9,601 nt of DNA, taken from DASVDK01 sp036562265 [NCBI: Thermodesulfobacteriota bacterium]. GTDB taxonomy: Bacteria > DASVDK01. A program made the position numbers and the translations under genes. The notes beneath the pieces were generated by a model that was given only the letters and a program-made list of their open reading frames with translations, did no database searches and was not told where the DNA came from. Location: the NCBI GenBank assembly GCA_036562265.1, contig DATCKS010000306.1, forward strand, positions 1 through 9,601. The letters are read 5' to 3'. Of the stretch, positions 1 through 7,707 are shown one piece after another (position 1 is the first letter of the stretch; each line of letters opens with the position of its first letter).

Positions 1-1341
1 GCCGTTGTAGAGCTGCATCTTGAGGTCTCGCGAGCGGGCGAGACCCATCTGGCCGATCATGTCCGCGTTGGGGAACGGGCCGAACCAGTCGATCTGCGAG
101 GCGGCGAGGAGCACCGCCACCCAGGCGGCGGGGGAGAGCCCCAGCGCCTGCACCGTCGGGCCGAACACCTCGTTCATCAGCACGACCTGCGCGACGGCCG
201 CCCCGGCCACGCCGAGCCAGCCGATCAGCACGGCGAGGATGCTGAACCCGTACGCCCCGATGGAGGCGAGCAGCGGCCGCCCCGCCTCGAGGAGCGCCTC
301 GTACGCCTTCGTCTGCCCGACGAGCGTGACGAGGGGGTTGAACAGCCAGAAGAGGAGGAAGAGCCAGATCAGGCGCGAGGCGCCGGCGTAGATGGCCTCG
401 AGGATCCGCACAGGCCCGAGCCCGGCCGCAAGCCCGGTCGTGAAGGCGGTGACGAGCATGACGAGGATCGCGAACGCGTACCCCGCCTTGACCGCGATCC
501 CGTAGGCGACCATCGCGAGGAGCGTCAGGACGAACGCCCAGGCGGCGCGGCGAGCCCCGGGACCGAGCGTCCGCTCCTGCTTCACGAGGTCGGCCTCCTC
601 GTAGGCGTAGACCCCCTCGGTCCGCCGCTGGATCCACCGCACCATGAAGAAGCCGATCCCCCAGGTCACGATGGCCATCGGCAGGCCGGCCGCCGCCAGG
701 TAGGCCGGGTAGCCGATCTTGGCGGCGCCGGTCATCGTGACCACCGGCGGCGTGAAGGGACCGAGGAAGAGGCCGGGCGCGCCGGCGGCGTGCAGCATGG
801 CGGCGAGCGCCGGCGGCGTGAAGCCGACGGCCGCGACGATGGGGATGACGATGGGGGCGAGAATGGCGTTCGCGCCCGCCAGCGTGCCGAGGGCGGCGAC
901 GAGCAGGGTCGAGGTGATCATCACGCCGAGCTGAACCTGGGTGCGGGTGCGAACCCCGATGCGCCGGATGATCCCGCGAACGAGGTACTCGGCGGCGCCG
1001 GTCTCCCGGGCGACCTGGCCCAGGCCGCTGCCGAGGATGATGATCAGGCCGACCACGGTGATGAAGGCGCCGAGCGATTCCGCCATGAGCGTGGCGAGCG
1101 CCTTCGGCTCGATCCCGCGCATGACGATCGCCACGAGGAGGGCGCCGCCGGTCGCGAGGACGACGTCCGTCCCGACGAGCACGAGGAGCGCGTAGAGCAC
1201 GATCGGCACGAGCCCCCACACCGTCGGCGGCTCCGTCCCGATGTTGACGAGCACCGCCGCCACGAACCCGAGCGCCAGGAGCACTCGCGCGACCTGCGGC
1301 CGGACGGACCGGGCCGCTCCCTCCGTTCCCGCTTTCGCCAT
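1..1341 (-). CDS. Ion-transporter-superfamily permease (GntP/CitMHS/NhaC-like), C-terminus beyond window edge
   Basis: This reading frame starts at the ATG complementary to 1339-1341 and stays open through position 1, giving 447 residues without a stop. A GGGAGGGG Shine-Dalgarno (complement of 1345-1352) supports the start. The protein is mostly long hydrophobic segments. It has two halves, each with a Gly/Ala/Asn-rich stretch of the kind that forms re-entrant loops: GTLAGANAILAPIVIP at residues 152-167 and GAAVAQVVLMNEVFGP from residue 380. A charged cytoplasmic linker (about residues 225-250) separates the halves. This duplicated layout is typical of the ion-transporter superfamily, whose members move organic acids or exchange Na+/H+ at the inner membrane. 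The substrate cannot be read from the sequence. Most relatives are about 430-500 residues, so a few tens of residues are probably missing. It is divergent from the molybdenum hydroxylase operon, which may mean it imports that enzyme's substrate, but this is inference. Confidence 0.8.
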   Translation of the reverse strand, partial: MAKAGTEGAARSVRPQVARVLLALGFVAAVLVNIGTEPPTVWGLVPIVLYALLVLVGTDVVLATGGALLVAIVMRGIEPKALATLMAESLGAFITVVGLIIILGSGLGQVARETGAAEYLVRGIIRRIGVRTRTQVQLGVMITSTLLVAALGTLAGANAILAPIVIPIVAAVGFTPPALAAMLHAAGAPGLFLGPFTPPVVTMTGAAKIGYPAYLAAAGLPMAIVTWGIGFFMVRWIQRRTEGVYAYEEADLVKQERTLGPGARRAAWAFVLTLLAMVAYGIAVKAGYAFAILVMLVTAFTTGLAAGLGPVRILEAIYAGASRLIWLFLLFWLFNPLVTLVGQTKAYEALLEAGRPLLASIGAYGFSILAVLIGWLGVAGAAVAQVVLMNEVFGPTVQALGLSPAAWVAVLLAASQIDWFGPFPNADMIGQMGLARSRDLKMQLYNG

Positions 1342-1544
1342 CGTCCCCTCCCGATTCGACACGGACAGCGTGGGGCGGCTTGATCGGCCGCCATACCGAG
1401 CCGCTGCTCCGCCCTTGCGTCGCCCTTGTATCACGGGACTTGCACCCAGGTACAGTGCTTCGTCGGGCGTCGGGGGGAGCGTCCCCCAAGGTCGATCCCC
1501 GGTATCGGGTGGCGGCCGCTGCCTCGGCCCGCCGGGCGACGGAG

Positions 1545-1574
1545 TTGACTTGCCGCGGTCCTCACGCGCATACT
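1545..1574 (+). promoter_or_regulatory. Candidate sigma-70-type promoter for the molybdenum hydroxylase operon
   Basis: TTGACT at 1545-1550 is followed after 18 bases by CATACT at 1569-1574, which matches four of six bases of the -10 consensus. It lies about 44 bases before the GTG start at 1618. This stretch is less GC-rich than the rest of the 1342-1617 divergent intergenic region. That region also holds a short inverted repeat, GGGGGA-gcg-TCCCCC (1473-1487), of unknown role. No convincing promoter for the leftward permease gene was found there. Confidence 0.45.
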
Positions 1575-1603
1575 GGCGTTCCAAAACGTAGTTATCGACA
1601 CGC

Positions 1604-1610
1604 GAGGAGG
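1604..1610 (+). promoter_or_regulatory. Shine-Dalgarno site that fixes the GTG start of the Fe-S subunit
   Basis: GAGGAGG ends seven bases before the GTG at 1618. No ATG in the frame gives a full N-terminal ferredoxin fold, so this site supports GTG as the true start. Confidence 0.8.
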
Positions 1611-1617
1611 GCCACCG

Positions 1618-2088
<471 letters not shown>

Positions 2089-2091
2089 GCC

Positions 2092-4443
2092 ATGGCCACG
2101 ATCTTCGGGACGCCAGTCAAGCGCCGCGAGGACCCGCGGCTCATCACCGGCCAGGCGAAGTACACGGACGACCTGGTCGAGCCCGGCATGGTCCACATGG
2201 CCGTCGTCCGCTCGCCCTACGCGCACGCGAGGATCAAACGGATCGACACGTCGAAGGCGGCGCAGATGCCGGGCGTCCTCGGCGTCTTCACCGGCAAGGA
2301 CATGCAGGCGGCGGGCATGGGCAACATGCCGTGCGCCTGGGTCGTGCCCAACAGCGACACGAAGACGCCCCCCTATCCGGCCATCGCCGTCGACACCGTG
2401 CGCTACGTCGGCAACGCCGTCGCCATCGTGGTCGCCACCGACCGCTACCTCGCCCGCGACGCGGCCGACGCGGTACAGGTGGACTACGACCCGCTCCCCG
2501 TGGTGGTGGACGCGGTCAAGGCGACCGAGGCCGGGGCGCCGCAGCTCCACGCCGAGGCGCCGAAGAACCTCGCCTTCCACTGGAAAGTGAGCGGGGGGGA
2601 CGTCGAGGCCGCGTTCAAGCAGGCGGACGTCGTCGTCAGGGAGACGATCGTCAACCAGCGCCTCGTGCCGAACGCCATGGAGCCGCGCGCGGCGCTCGCG
2701 AGGTACGACGCGGCGACCGACGAGGTCACCCTCTGGGTCACCTCGCAGAACCCGCACATCGTCCGCTTCCTCCTCGGCCTCACGACCGGCATCCCCGAGA
2801 ACCGGGTGCGGGTCGTCGCGCCCGAGGTCGGCGGCGGCTTCGGCAGCAAGATCCCGCACTACCCCGAGGACGCGATGGTGGTCTTCGCGTCCAAGATGGT
2901 CGGGCGGCCGGTCAAGTGGACCGAGACGCGGAGCGAGAACTACAAGGCGACGATCCACGGCCGCGACCACGTGCAGGAGGTGGAGCTGGCCGCGAAGAAG
3001 GACGGCACGATCCTCGGCCTTCGGGCGAAGGTGTGGGCGAACCTCGGCGCCTACCTCTCGACCGCCTCGACCGGCGTGCCGACGATCCTCCACGGCCTGA
3101 TGCTCTCGGGCGTCTACACGATCAAGAACATCCACGAGGACGTCTACGGGGTCTTCACCAACACGACGCCGGTCGACGCGTACCGGGGCGCGGGACGGCC
3201 CGAGGCGACCTTCCTGGTCGAGCGGATGGTCGATCTCCTCGCACGCGAGCTGTCGATGGACCCGGTGGAGGTGCGGCGCAAGAACCTCATCCCCCCCTTC
3301 ACCGACGGGTACACCGTCGCGACCGGCCTCGTCTACGACACCGGCAACTACCAGGCGGCCCTCGACAAGGCGCTCGAACTCGCCGACTACCAGGGCCTCA
3401 GGAAGAAGCAGGCGGAGGCGCGTGCCGCCGGCAAGATCATGGGGATCGGCGTCTGCACCTACGCCGAGATCTGCGGCCTCGGGCCGTCGTCCGTGGCCGG
3501 CGCCGTCGGCTTCGGCGGCGGCCTCTGGGAGAGCGCCATCGTCCGCTTCCATCCCTCCGGGAAGGTGACGGTCATGGTCGGCGTGAGCCCCCACGGGCAG
3601 GGGGAGGAGACGACCTTCGCCCAGATCGTCGCGTCCGAACTCGGCGTGCCGATCGAGGACGTGCAGGTCGTCCACGGCGACACCGCCCAGACGCCGATGG
3701 GGTGGGGGACCTACGGCAGCCGCACCACGGCGGTCGGCGGCGGGGCGCTCGCCCAGGCGGCGCGCAAGGTCAAGGAGAAGGCGCGCGCCGTGGCGGCCCA
3801 CCTCCTCGAGGCCTCGGTCGAGGACATCGACTACGCCGACGGGAAGTTCTTCGTCAAGGGCTCGCCGTCCAAGGCCAAGACCATCCAGGACGTCTGCCTC
3901 ATGGCGAACGTCGCGTGGAACCTGCCCAAGGGGATGGAGCCGGGGCTCGAGGCGTCGGCCTTCTTCGACCCGCCCAACTTCGTCTACCCCTTCGGGGCGC
4001 ACATCGCCGTCGTCGAGATCGACCCCGACACGTACGAGGTGAAGCTCGTCAAGTACGTCGCCGTCGACGACTGCGGCAAGGTCATCAACCCGATGATCGT
4101 CGAGGGGCAGATCCACGGCGGCATCGTGCAGGGGATCGGGCAGGCGCTCTGGGAGGGGGCGCGGTACGACGAGCAGGGGCAGCTCCTCACCGGCTCCATG
4201 ATGGACTACGTCGTGCCGAAGGCGGAGTTCTTCCCGAAGTTCGAGCTCGGCGCGACCGAGACGCCGACCACCGTGAACGCGCTCGGCGTCAAGGGGATCG
4301 GGGAGACCGGGACGATCGCCTCCACGCCGGCCGTCTACAACGCCGTCATGGACGCGCTCGCCCCGTTCAAGGTGAGGAAGGTCGACATGCCGCTCACGCC
4401 CGAGCGGATCTGGCGCGCGATCCGCGACGCGCAGAGGAGCTAG
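2092..4443 (+). CDS. Form II CoxL-like molybdenum hydroxylase large subunit (molybdopterin-binding)
   Basis: This 783-residue protein is the catalytic subunit that binds the Mo-molybdopterin cofactor and hydroxylates the substrate using water. The N-terminal a/b hammerhead region includes GQAKYTDDL and VRSPYAHARI. Cofactor-contact motifs are GGGFGSK (residues 247-253), a GQG loop within SPHGQGEETT (499-508) and GIGETG, containing the conserved catalytic glutamate E738. The active-site loop reads AYRGAGRPE (363-371). True form I CO dehydrogenase has AYRCSFR, with the cysteine that holds the Cu-S-Mo centre; here that cysteine is absent. The loop and the gene order both place it in form II, whose members have mostly unknown substrates such as purines, N-heterocycles or aldehydes. 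The ATG at 2092 has GAAGGGG six bases upstream. The FAD subunit gene follows after four bases. No maturation genes (coxD/E/F or xdhC type) are in the window. Confidence 0.95.
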   Translation: MATIFGTPVKRREDPRLITGQAKYTDDLVEPGMVHMAVVRSPYAHARIKRIDTSKAAQMPGVLGVFTGKDMQAAGMGNMPCAWVVPNSDTKTPPYPAIAVDTVRYVGNAVAIVVATDRYLARDAADAVQVDYDPLPVVVDAVKATEAGAPQLHAEAPKNLAFHWKVSGGDVEAAFKQADVVVRETIVNQRLVPNAMEPRAALARYDAATDEVTLWVTSQNPHIVRFLLGLTTGIPENRVRVVAPEVGGGFGSKIPHYPEDAMVVFASKMVGRPVKWTETRSENYKATIHGRDHVQEVELAAKKDGTILGLRAKVWANLGAYLSTASTGVPTILHGLMLSGVYTIKNIHEDVYGVFTNTTPVDAYRGAGRPEATFLVERMVDLLARELSMDPVEVRRKNLIPPFTDGYTVATGLVYDTGNYQAALDKALELADYQGLRKKQAEARAAGKIMGIGVCTYAEICGLGPSSVAGAVGFGGGLWESAIVRFHPSGKVTVMVGVSPHGQGEETTFAQIVASELGVPIEDVQVVHGDTAQTPMGWGTYGSRTTAVGGGALAQAARKVKEKARAVAAHLLEASVEDIDYADGKFFVKGSPSKAKTIQDVCLMANVAWNLPKGMEPGLEASAFFDPPNFVYPFGAHIAVVEIDPDTYEVKLVKYVAVDDCGKVINPMIVEGQIHGGIVQGIGQALWEGARYDEQGQLLTGSMMDYVVPKAEFFPKFELGATETPTTVNALGVKGIGETGTIASTPAVYNAVMDALAPFKVRKVDMPLTPERIWRAIRDAQRS

Positions 4444-4447
4444 GCCC

Positions 4448-5314
4448 ATGTACCCCGCGAGCTTCGAGTACTACCGCCCGAAGACCCTCGCCGAGGCGGC
4501 GGCCCTCCTCGGCCGGCACCAGGAGGCCAGGCTCCTGGCCGGCGGTCACAGTCTGCTGCCGCTCCTCAAGCTCAGGCTCGCCTCGCCGCCGGCGCTGATC
4601 GACATCGGCGGCCTCGCCGAGCTGAAGGGCATCCAGGCCCGGGCCGGCGCGCTGACGATCGGCGCGCTCACGACCCACGCGCAGGTCGTGTCGTCCAGGG
4701 AGGTGGCCCAGCACTGCCCGATCCTCGCCGAGGCGGCGGCGCTGATCGGCGACCTCCAGGTGCGCAACCGGGGGACCGTGGGCGGCTCCCTCGCCCACGC
4801 CGACCCGGGGGCCGACTACCCGACCGTCATGCTCGCCCTCGGCGCCACCATGACCGCCTCGAACGGCCAGGCCACGCGCGACATCGCGGCCGACGCCTTC
4901 TTCACCGACCTCTTCACGACCTCGCTCCAGCCGAACGAGCTGCTCACGGCCGTGTCGGTGCGGTCGTACGGCAAGGGGACCGGCGGCGCGTACGTCAAGC
5001 ACAAGCACCCCGCCTCGGGCTACGCCGTGGTGGGCGTCGCGGCGCTCGTCACGGTGAACGGCGGGACGTGCGAGCAGGTGAGCCTCGTCGTCGGCGGCGC
5101 CACCGGCACCCCCGTGCGGGCGACGGCGGCCGAGCAGGCGCTCCGGGGACAGCCGGTGAACGACGCGACCGTCGGGGCCGCCGTACGCAAGGTGGCCGAG
5201 GCGATCAGGGACCCGCTCGGCGACGTGTACGCCTCGGGCGACTACCGGGTCCACCTCGCCACCGTCCTCGCCGGCCGCGCGCTGCGGACCGCGGCCGAGC
5301 GCGCCCGGGCGTAA
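4448..5314 (+). CDS. Molybdenum hydroxylase FAD-binding medium subunit (CoxM-like)
   Basis: This 288-residue protein binds FAD and passes electrons from the Fe-S subunit to an acceptor, usually the quinone pool or NAD+. Two family signatures that contact FAD are intact: AGGHSLLP (residues 31-38) and a TVGGSLAHADP stretch (110-120) preceded by RNRG. The C-terminal CO_deh_flav_C domain covers about residues 175-285 and includes a VGGATGTPVRA segment. The length is typical of the family. It is the last gene of the operon, four bases after the large-subunit stop. Its AGAGGAG ribosome binding site (4433-4439) overlaps the end of that gene, which suggests coupled translation. A strong hairpin 31 bases past its stop probably ends the transcript. 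Confidence 0.94.
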   Translation: MYPASFEYYRPKTLAEAAALLGRHQEARLLAGGHSLLPLLKLRLASPPALIDIGGLAELKGIQARAGALTIGALTTHAQVVSSREVAQHCPILAEAAALIGDLQVRNRGTVGGSLAHADPGADYPTVMLALGATMTASNGQATRDIAADAFFTDLFTTSLQPNELLTAVSVRSYGKGTGGAYVKHKHPASGYAVVGVAALVTVNGGTCEQVSLVVGGATGTPVRATAAEQALRGQPVNDATVGAAVRKVAEAIRDPLGDVYASGDYRVHLATVLAGRALRTAAERARA

Positions 5315-5345
5315 GCCCTCCTCGCAGGGTTCCTGCCGAATCGAG

Positions 5346-5384
5346 GCGCCGGCCGGCTCCGCCACGCGCGGGGCCGGCCGGCGC
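5346..5384. terminator. Strong GC hairpin between convergent genes, likely bidirectional terminator
   Basis: The arms GCGCCGGCCGGC (5346-5357) and GCCGGCCGGCGC (5373-5384) are perfect reverse complements. Pairing continues inwards (5358-5362 with 5368-5372, one G-U) to a stem of 17 pairs with a five-base loop. It lies between the FAD subunit gene and the convergent esterase gene. The T-run after it is weak (ctttc), so intrinsic termination is likely rather than certain. The rest of 5315-5476 holds nothing else I can identify. Confidence 0.6.
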
Positions 5385-5476
5385 GGCCCGGCGTCCTTTC
5401 GCGAACCGACAGGCAGGCACCGGCCGCTTGCGCGGGCTACGGCGGACCGGGCCGATGGGCGTGGGAAACGTCCGGC

Positions 5477-6490
5477 TCAGGTCGACAGCGCCCGTGCCAG
5501 GAACGGCAGGAACCGGTCCATCCGGTAGTCGATGTCGGTGTGGTCGTCGTCGAACTCCTCGTAGACGTGCGGCACCCCGTGCGCCTCGAGCTTCCGGTGG
5601 AAGCGCCGCATGCCGTAGTGCACCCGGAACTGGTCGCGGTTGCCGCAGTCGAGCCAGATCGCCTTCAGCCCGCGGAGCGCGGCCGCGTGCCGGTCGACCA
5701 GGACGACCGGGTCGTGGCGCAGCCAGTTCTCCCACCGTTCGGGGATGAGTTCCGCGGTGTAGGGGTCGCCCGGGAGCCGCATGCTCCGGAACGCCGTCGG
5801 GTCGGGATCGTAGAACGCGCTCATCGCGAGGAACGTCCGGCAGGCCCGCTCGGCTCCCGAGAGCTTCGGCCTCGACTCGGAGTCGAGGAAGAAGCGCTCG
5901 ATCGACCAGTCGAAGCGCTGCAGCACGTCGAGCGTCGGGTAGAAGTCGGGCAGGTAGACGACCTCGAACGCCATGTCGGCCGAGTTGATCGAGACGGCCG
6001 CCCAGAAGTCGGCGTGGTGCATGGCGTGCCAGGCCGCCCCGTAGCCGCCGGAGGACTTCCCGAAGCAGCCGCGCCGGCCCGCGCCGCCGCACGAGAACCG
6101 CTCCTCCACGAACGGGACGATTTCCTCGACGAGGTAGTCGGCGTACCGTCCCGTGCCGACGCTGTTGAGGTACTGGTTGCCGCCGAGCCTCGTCGAGCAG
6201 TCGGGGAAGGCGACGACGACCGGCGGCATCGCCCCCTCGGCGATCAGGCGATCGAGGCGCTCGGGGACGTTCTCGCCGAAGCCCTTCCACGCGGTGTGAC
6301 CGAGGCCGGAATTGCCGAAGCCGGGGAGGTCGACGAGGAGCGGGAGGTGGTGGTCGGGCGACCAGCCCGGAGGGGTGTAGACGTGCAGCTCCCGGCGGGT
6401 GGGGTCGTCGAGGGGGTTGCCGGCAAGCACCCGCGAGTCGTGGACCAGACGGTGAACGGTTCCCTGGGGGAGGCGGTGGTCGCGGCGCAT
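5477..6490 (-). CDS. Putative esterase, alpha/beta hydrolase (esterase D / enterochelin esterase-like)
   Basis: This 337-residue protein looks like a serine hydrolase of the putative-esterase family, which includes S-formylglutathione hydrolases and enterochelin esterases. The nucleophile elbow is GKSSG (144-148), with S146 as the likely catalytic serine, followed by GYGA. The likely acid is D286 in GNRDQF, and the likely histidine is H317 in an acidic DDDHTD stretch near the C-terminus. The beta-strand motifs LLVDLPGFG (51-59) and VVVAFPDC (91-98) fit the fold. No signal peptide is visible, so it is probably cytoplasmic. The ATG at 6488-6490 has a GAGAGGA-like ribosome binding site just upstream. 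It is convergent with the Mo hydroxylase operon and downstream of, and co-directional with, a helical-repeat gene. The substrate is unknown; it could be a xenobiotic, carbohydrate or siderophore ester. Confidence 0.82.
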   Translation of the reverse strand: MRRDHRLPQGTVHRLVHDSRVLAGNPLDDPTRRELHVYTPPGWSPDHHLPLLVDLPGFGNSGLGHTAWKGFGENVPERLDRLIAEGAMPPVVVAFPDCSTRLGGNQYLNSVGTGRYADYLVEEIVPFVEERFSCGGAGRRGCFGKSSGGYGAAWHAMHHADFWAAVSINSADMAFEVVYLPDFYPTLDVLQRFDWSIERFFLDSESRPKLSGAERACRTFLAMSAFYDPDPTAFRSMRLPGDPYTAELIPERWENWLRHDPVVLVDRHAAALRGLKAIWLDCGNRDQFRVHYGMRRFHRKLEAHGVPHVYEEFDDDHTDIDYRMDRFLPFLARALST

Positions 6491-6539
6491 CGAGCGTCCT
6501 CTCGGGGAAGAGGGCGGTGAGCCCTGGTGTGGTCGGGAT

Positions 6540-6545
6540 ATTGTA
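6540..6545 (-). promoter_or_regulatory. Possible -10 element for the esterase gene
   Basis: On the minus strand this reads TACAAT (five of six consensus bases) about 50 bases before the esterase start, in the 69-base gap after the upstream gene. No good -35 is present at 16-18 bases. The esterase may therefore have its own weak or activator-dependent promoter, or be read through from the gene upstream. Confidence 0.25.
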
Positions 6546-6559
6546 GAGGCTCGCCCCGC

Positions 6560-7552
6560 TCAGTCGCGGCTGCGCGTCGGCCCCCCCTTCGCCGCCGCCT
6601 CGCCGGCGGCGTCCGCCATCGCCTCGACCGCCTCGATGTCCCTGAGCGCCGCCTCGAGGGCGGCCTTGAGTTCGGGCGAGGCCTCGATCGTGCCGCCGTC
6701 CTCCTCGTCGTACGGCGTCTCGCCGGCCCCGTCGTCGGGGGAAAGGGGGAACGGCGGCGGTGCCGTCGGGCGCGGGGGCGGCGCGCCGATGCCGCGGGCG
6801 GCAAGGAGCGCCGCGGCGGCGGACACGACGTCGTGGTGGAGCGTCTCGTCGCGGGCGATCAGCTCGAGGTCCTGCGTGAGGAGCGACGGCAGAAGCCCGA
6901 TCGACTGCGAAGGCGCGGCGTACGGGTTGAAGGCGAGCGCGCGTCTCACCCGGTAGCGCTGGATCCACTTCGGGTGCCGGAAGACCACCGCCAGGACGCT
7001 GGCCGAGGTGGGGCGGTGCGCGGCGATCCGCACGACCTCGCGCTCGGTGCAGCGGGGGTTGCGCAGGAGGTTCTCGATGACCCTCGGCTGCTGGTCGTAC
7101 AGGAGCCGGTCGAGCGTGTCGCGCGACCCGGTCCGGCCGAGCTGCGTGCGCCACCCGAGCGGGAGGCTCGCCGGACCCGAGGTGCTGCCGCCGTCGTGCG
7201 GACCGTCGTAGGTACGCCGTGCGGTCCGACTGGTGAGGAGCCGCAGGAGGTCGCCGCGGCCGGTCTCGCGCGCGGCGTCGACGACGGCCGCCATCCGCTC
7301 CTGCCCGAGCGCCTCCGCGAGGCCGCGCAGGTCGCCGACGAAGGGGGCCAGCGCGGCGGCCGGCCGGTAGCGGTCGACGGCGAGCTGGACGACGCCGTTC
7401 AGCAGCGCCGCCACCTCCGTCGCCTCGAGCCCCGACAGGCGCGCGAGGAAGGCGCGCCCGCGCATCTCGAACGAGGCGACGGCGGCAAGGGCATCGACCA
7501 CGTCCCGGGCCAGGGTCCGGTCGTCGGTGTCCGTCGACGGGTCGCGGCTCAT
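6560..7552 (-). CDS. Unrecognised alpha-helical (LRV/HEAT-like) repeat protein
   Basis: I do not recognise a named family for this 330-residue protein. Residues 1-110 look helical and Ala/Leu-rich, and 111-130 form a Gly/Ser-rich loop. Residues 145-250 contain short helical units with recurring Asn-Pro or His-Pro turns: ENLLRNPRCTEREVVRIA, then AVVFRHPKWIQRYRVRRA and ALAFNPYAAP. This pattern resembles leucine-rich-variant or HEAT-type repeats. Next come a proline-rich segment (256-271), an acidic stretch (272-290) and a final Ala/Glu-rich helix (292-321). There is no signal peptide or membrane span, so a cytoplasmic scaffold or binding protein is most likely. It is divergent from the SDR gene. 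The ATG at 7552 lacks a clear ribosome binding site, and M30 is a possible alternative start. Codon use matches the neighbours, and the shadow frames opposite show no family motifs. Confidence 0.75.
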   Translation of the reverse strand: MSRDPSTDTDDRTLARDVVDALAAVASFEMRGRAFLARLSGLEATEVAALLNGVVQLAVDRYRPAAALAPFVGDLRGLAEALGQERMAAVVDAARETGRGDLLRLLTSRTARRTYDGPHDGGSTSGPASLPLGWRTQLGRTGSRDTLDRLLYDQQPRVIENLLRNPRCTEREVVRIAAHRPTSASVLAVVFRHPKWIQRYRVRRALAFNPYAAPSQSIGLLPSLLTQDLELIARDETLHHDVVSAAAALLAARGIGAPPPRPTAPPPFPLSPDDGAGETPYDEEDGGTIEASPELKAALEAALRDIEAVEAMADAAGEAAAKGGPTRSRD

Positions 7553-7622
7553 GGCGCCGCGAGTCTACCCGGCCGCCGGCCGCGCGTGCAACGGCTTTCC
7601 CGCTTGCCGAATAGCACGAGGT

Positions 7623-7651
7623 TTGACAGGACGCCGCCCGCACCCTAGCCT
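7623..7651 (+). promoter_or_regulatory. Candidate sigma-70-type promoter for the SDR gene
   Basis: A perfect TTGACA (7623-7628) is followed after 17 bases by TAGCCT (7646-7651), a weak -10 with three of six matches. It lies about 56 bases before the ATG at 7708. The perfect -35 with a poor -10 suggests a regulated promoter or a non-housekeeping variant. Confidence 0.45.
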
Positions 7652-7697
7652 CCCCGAGGGGGCTCGGGCGTGCGGACCGGGCCTCGCGAGACGACCT

Positions 7698-7702
7698 GGA
7701 GG
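7698..7702 (+). promoter_or_regulatory. Shine-Dalgarno site that decides the SDR start
   Basis: GGAGG ends five bases before the ATG at 7708. The in-frame GTG at 7702 overlaps this site and so cannot be the main start. The ATG at 7708 is preferred. Confidence 0.75.
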
Positions 7703-7707
7703 TGCAG

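Noticed and set aside
1473-1487. Inverted repeat GGGGGA-gcg-TCCCCC as a terminator or operator
   Set aside because: It is short, has a three-base loop and no T-run, and is easily expected in GC-rich DNA.
20-1591. Several plus-strand open frames opposite the permease
   Set aside because: Low-complexity translations; the minus-strand frame encodes a coherent membrane protein instead.
2092-4443. Annotation as aerobic (form I) carbon monoxide dehydrogenase
   Set aside because: The active-site loop is AYRGAGR without the Cu-ligating Cys, and the gene order is small-large-medium.
5540-7648. Plus-strand open frames opposite the esterase and helical-repeat genes
   Set aside because: They are rich in Arg, Val, Glu and Ala with no recognisable motif, while the minus strand holds catalytic motifs and ribosome binding sites.
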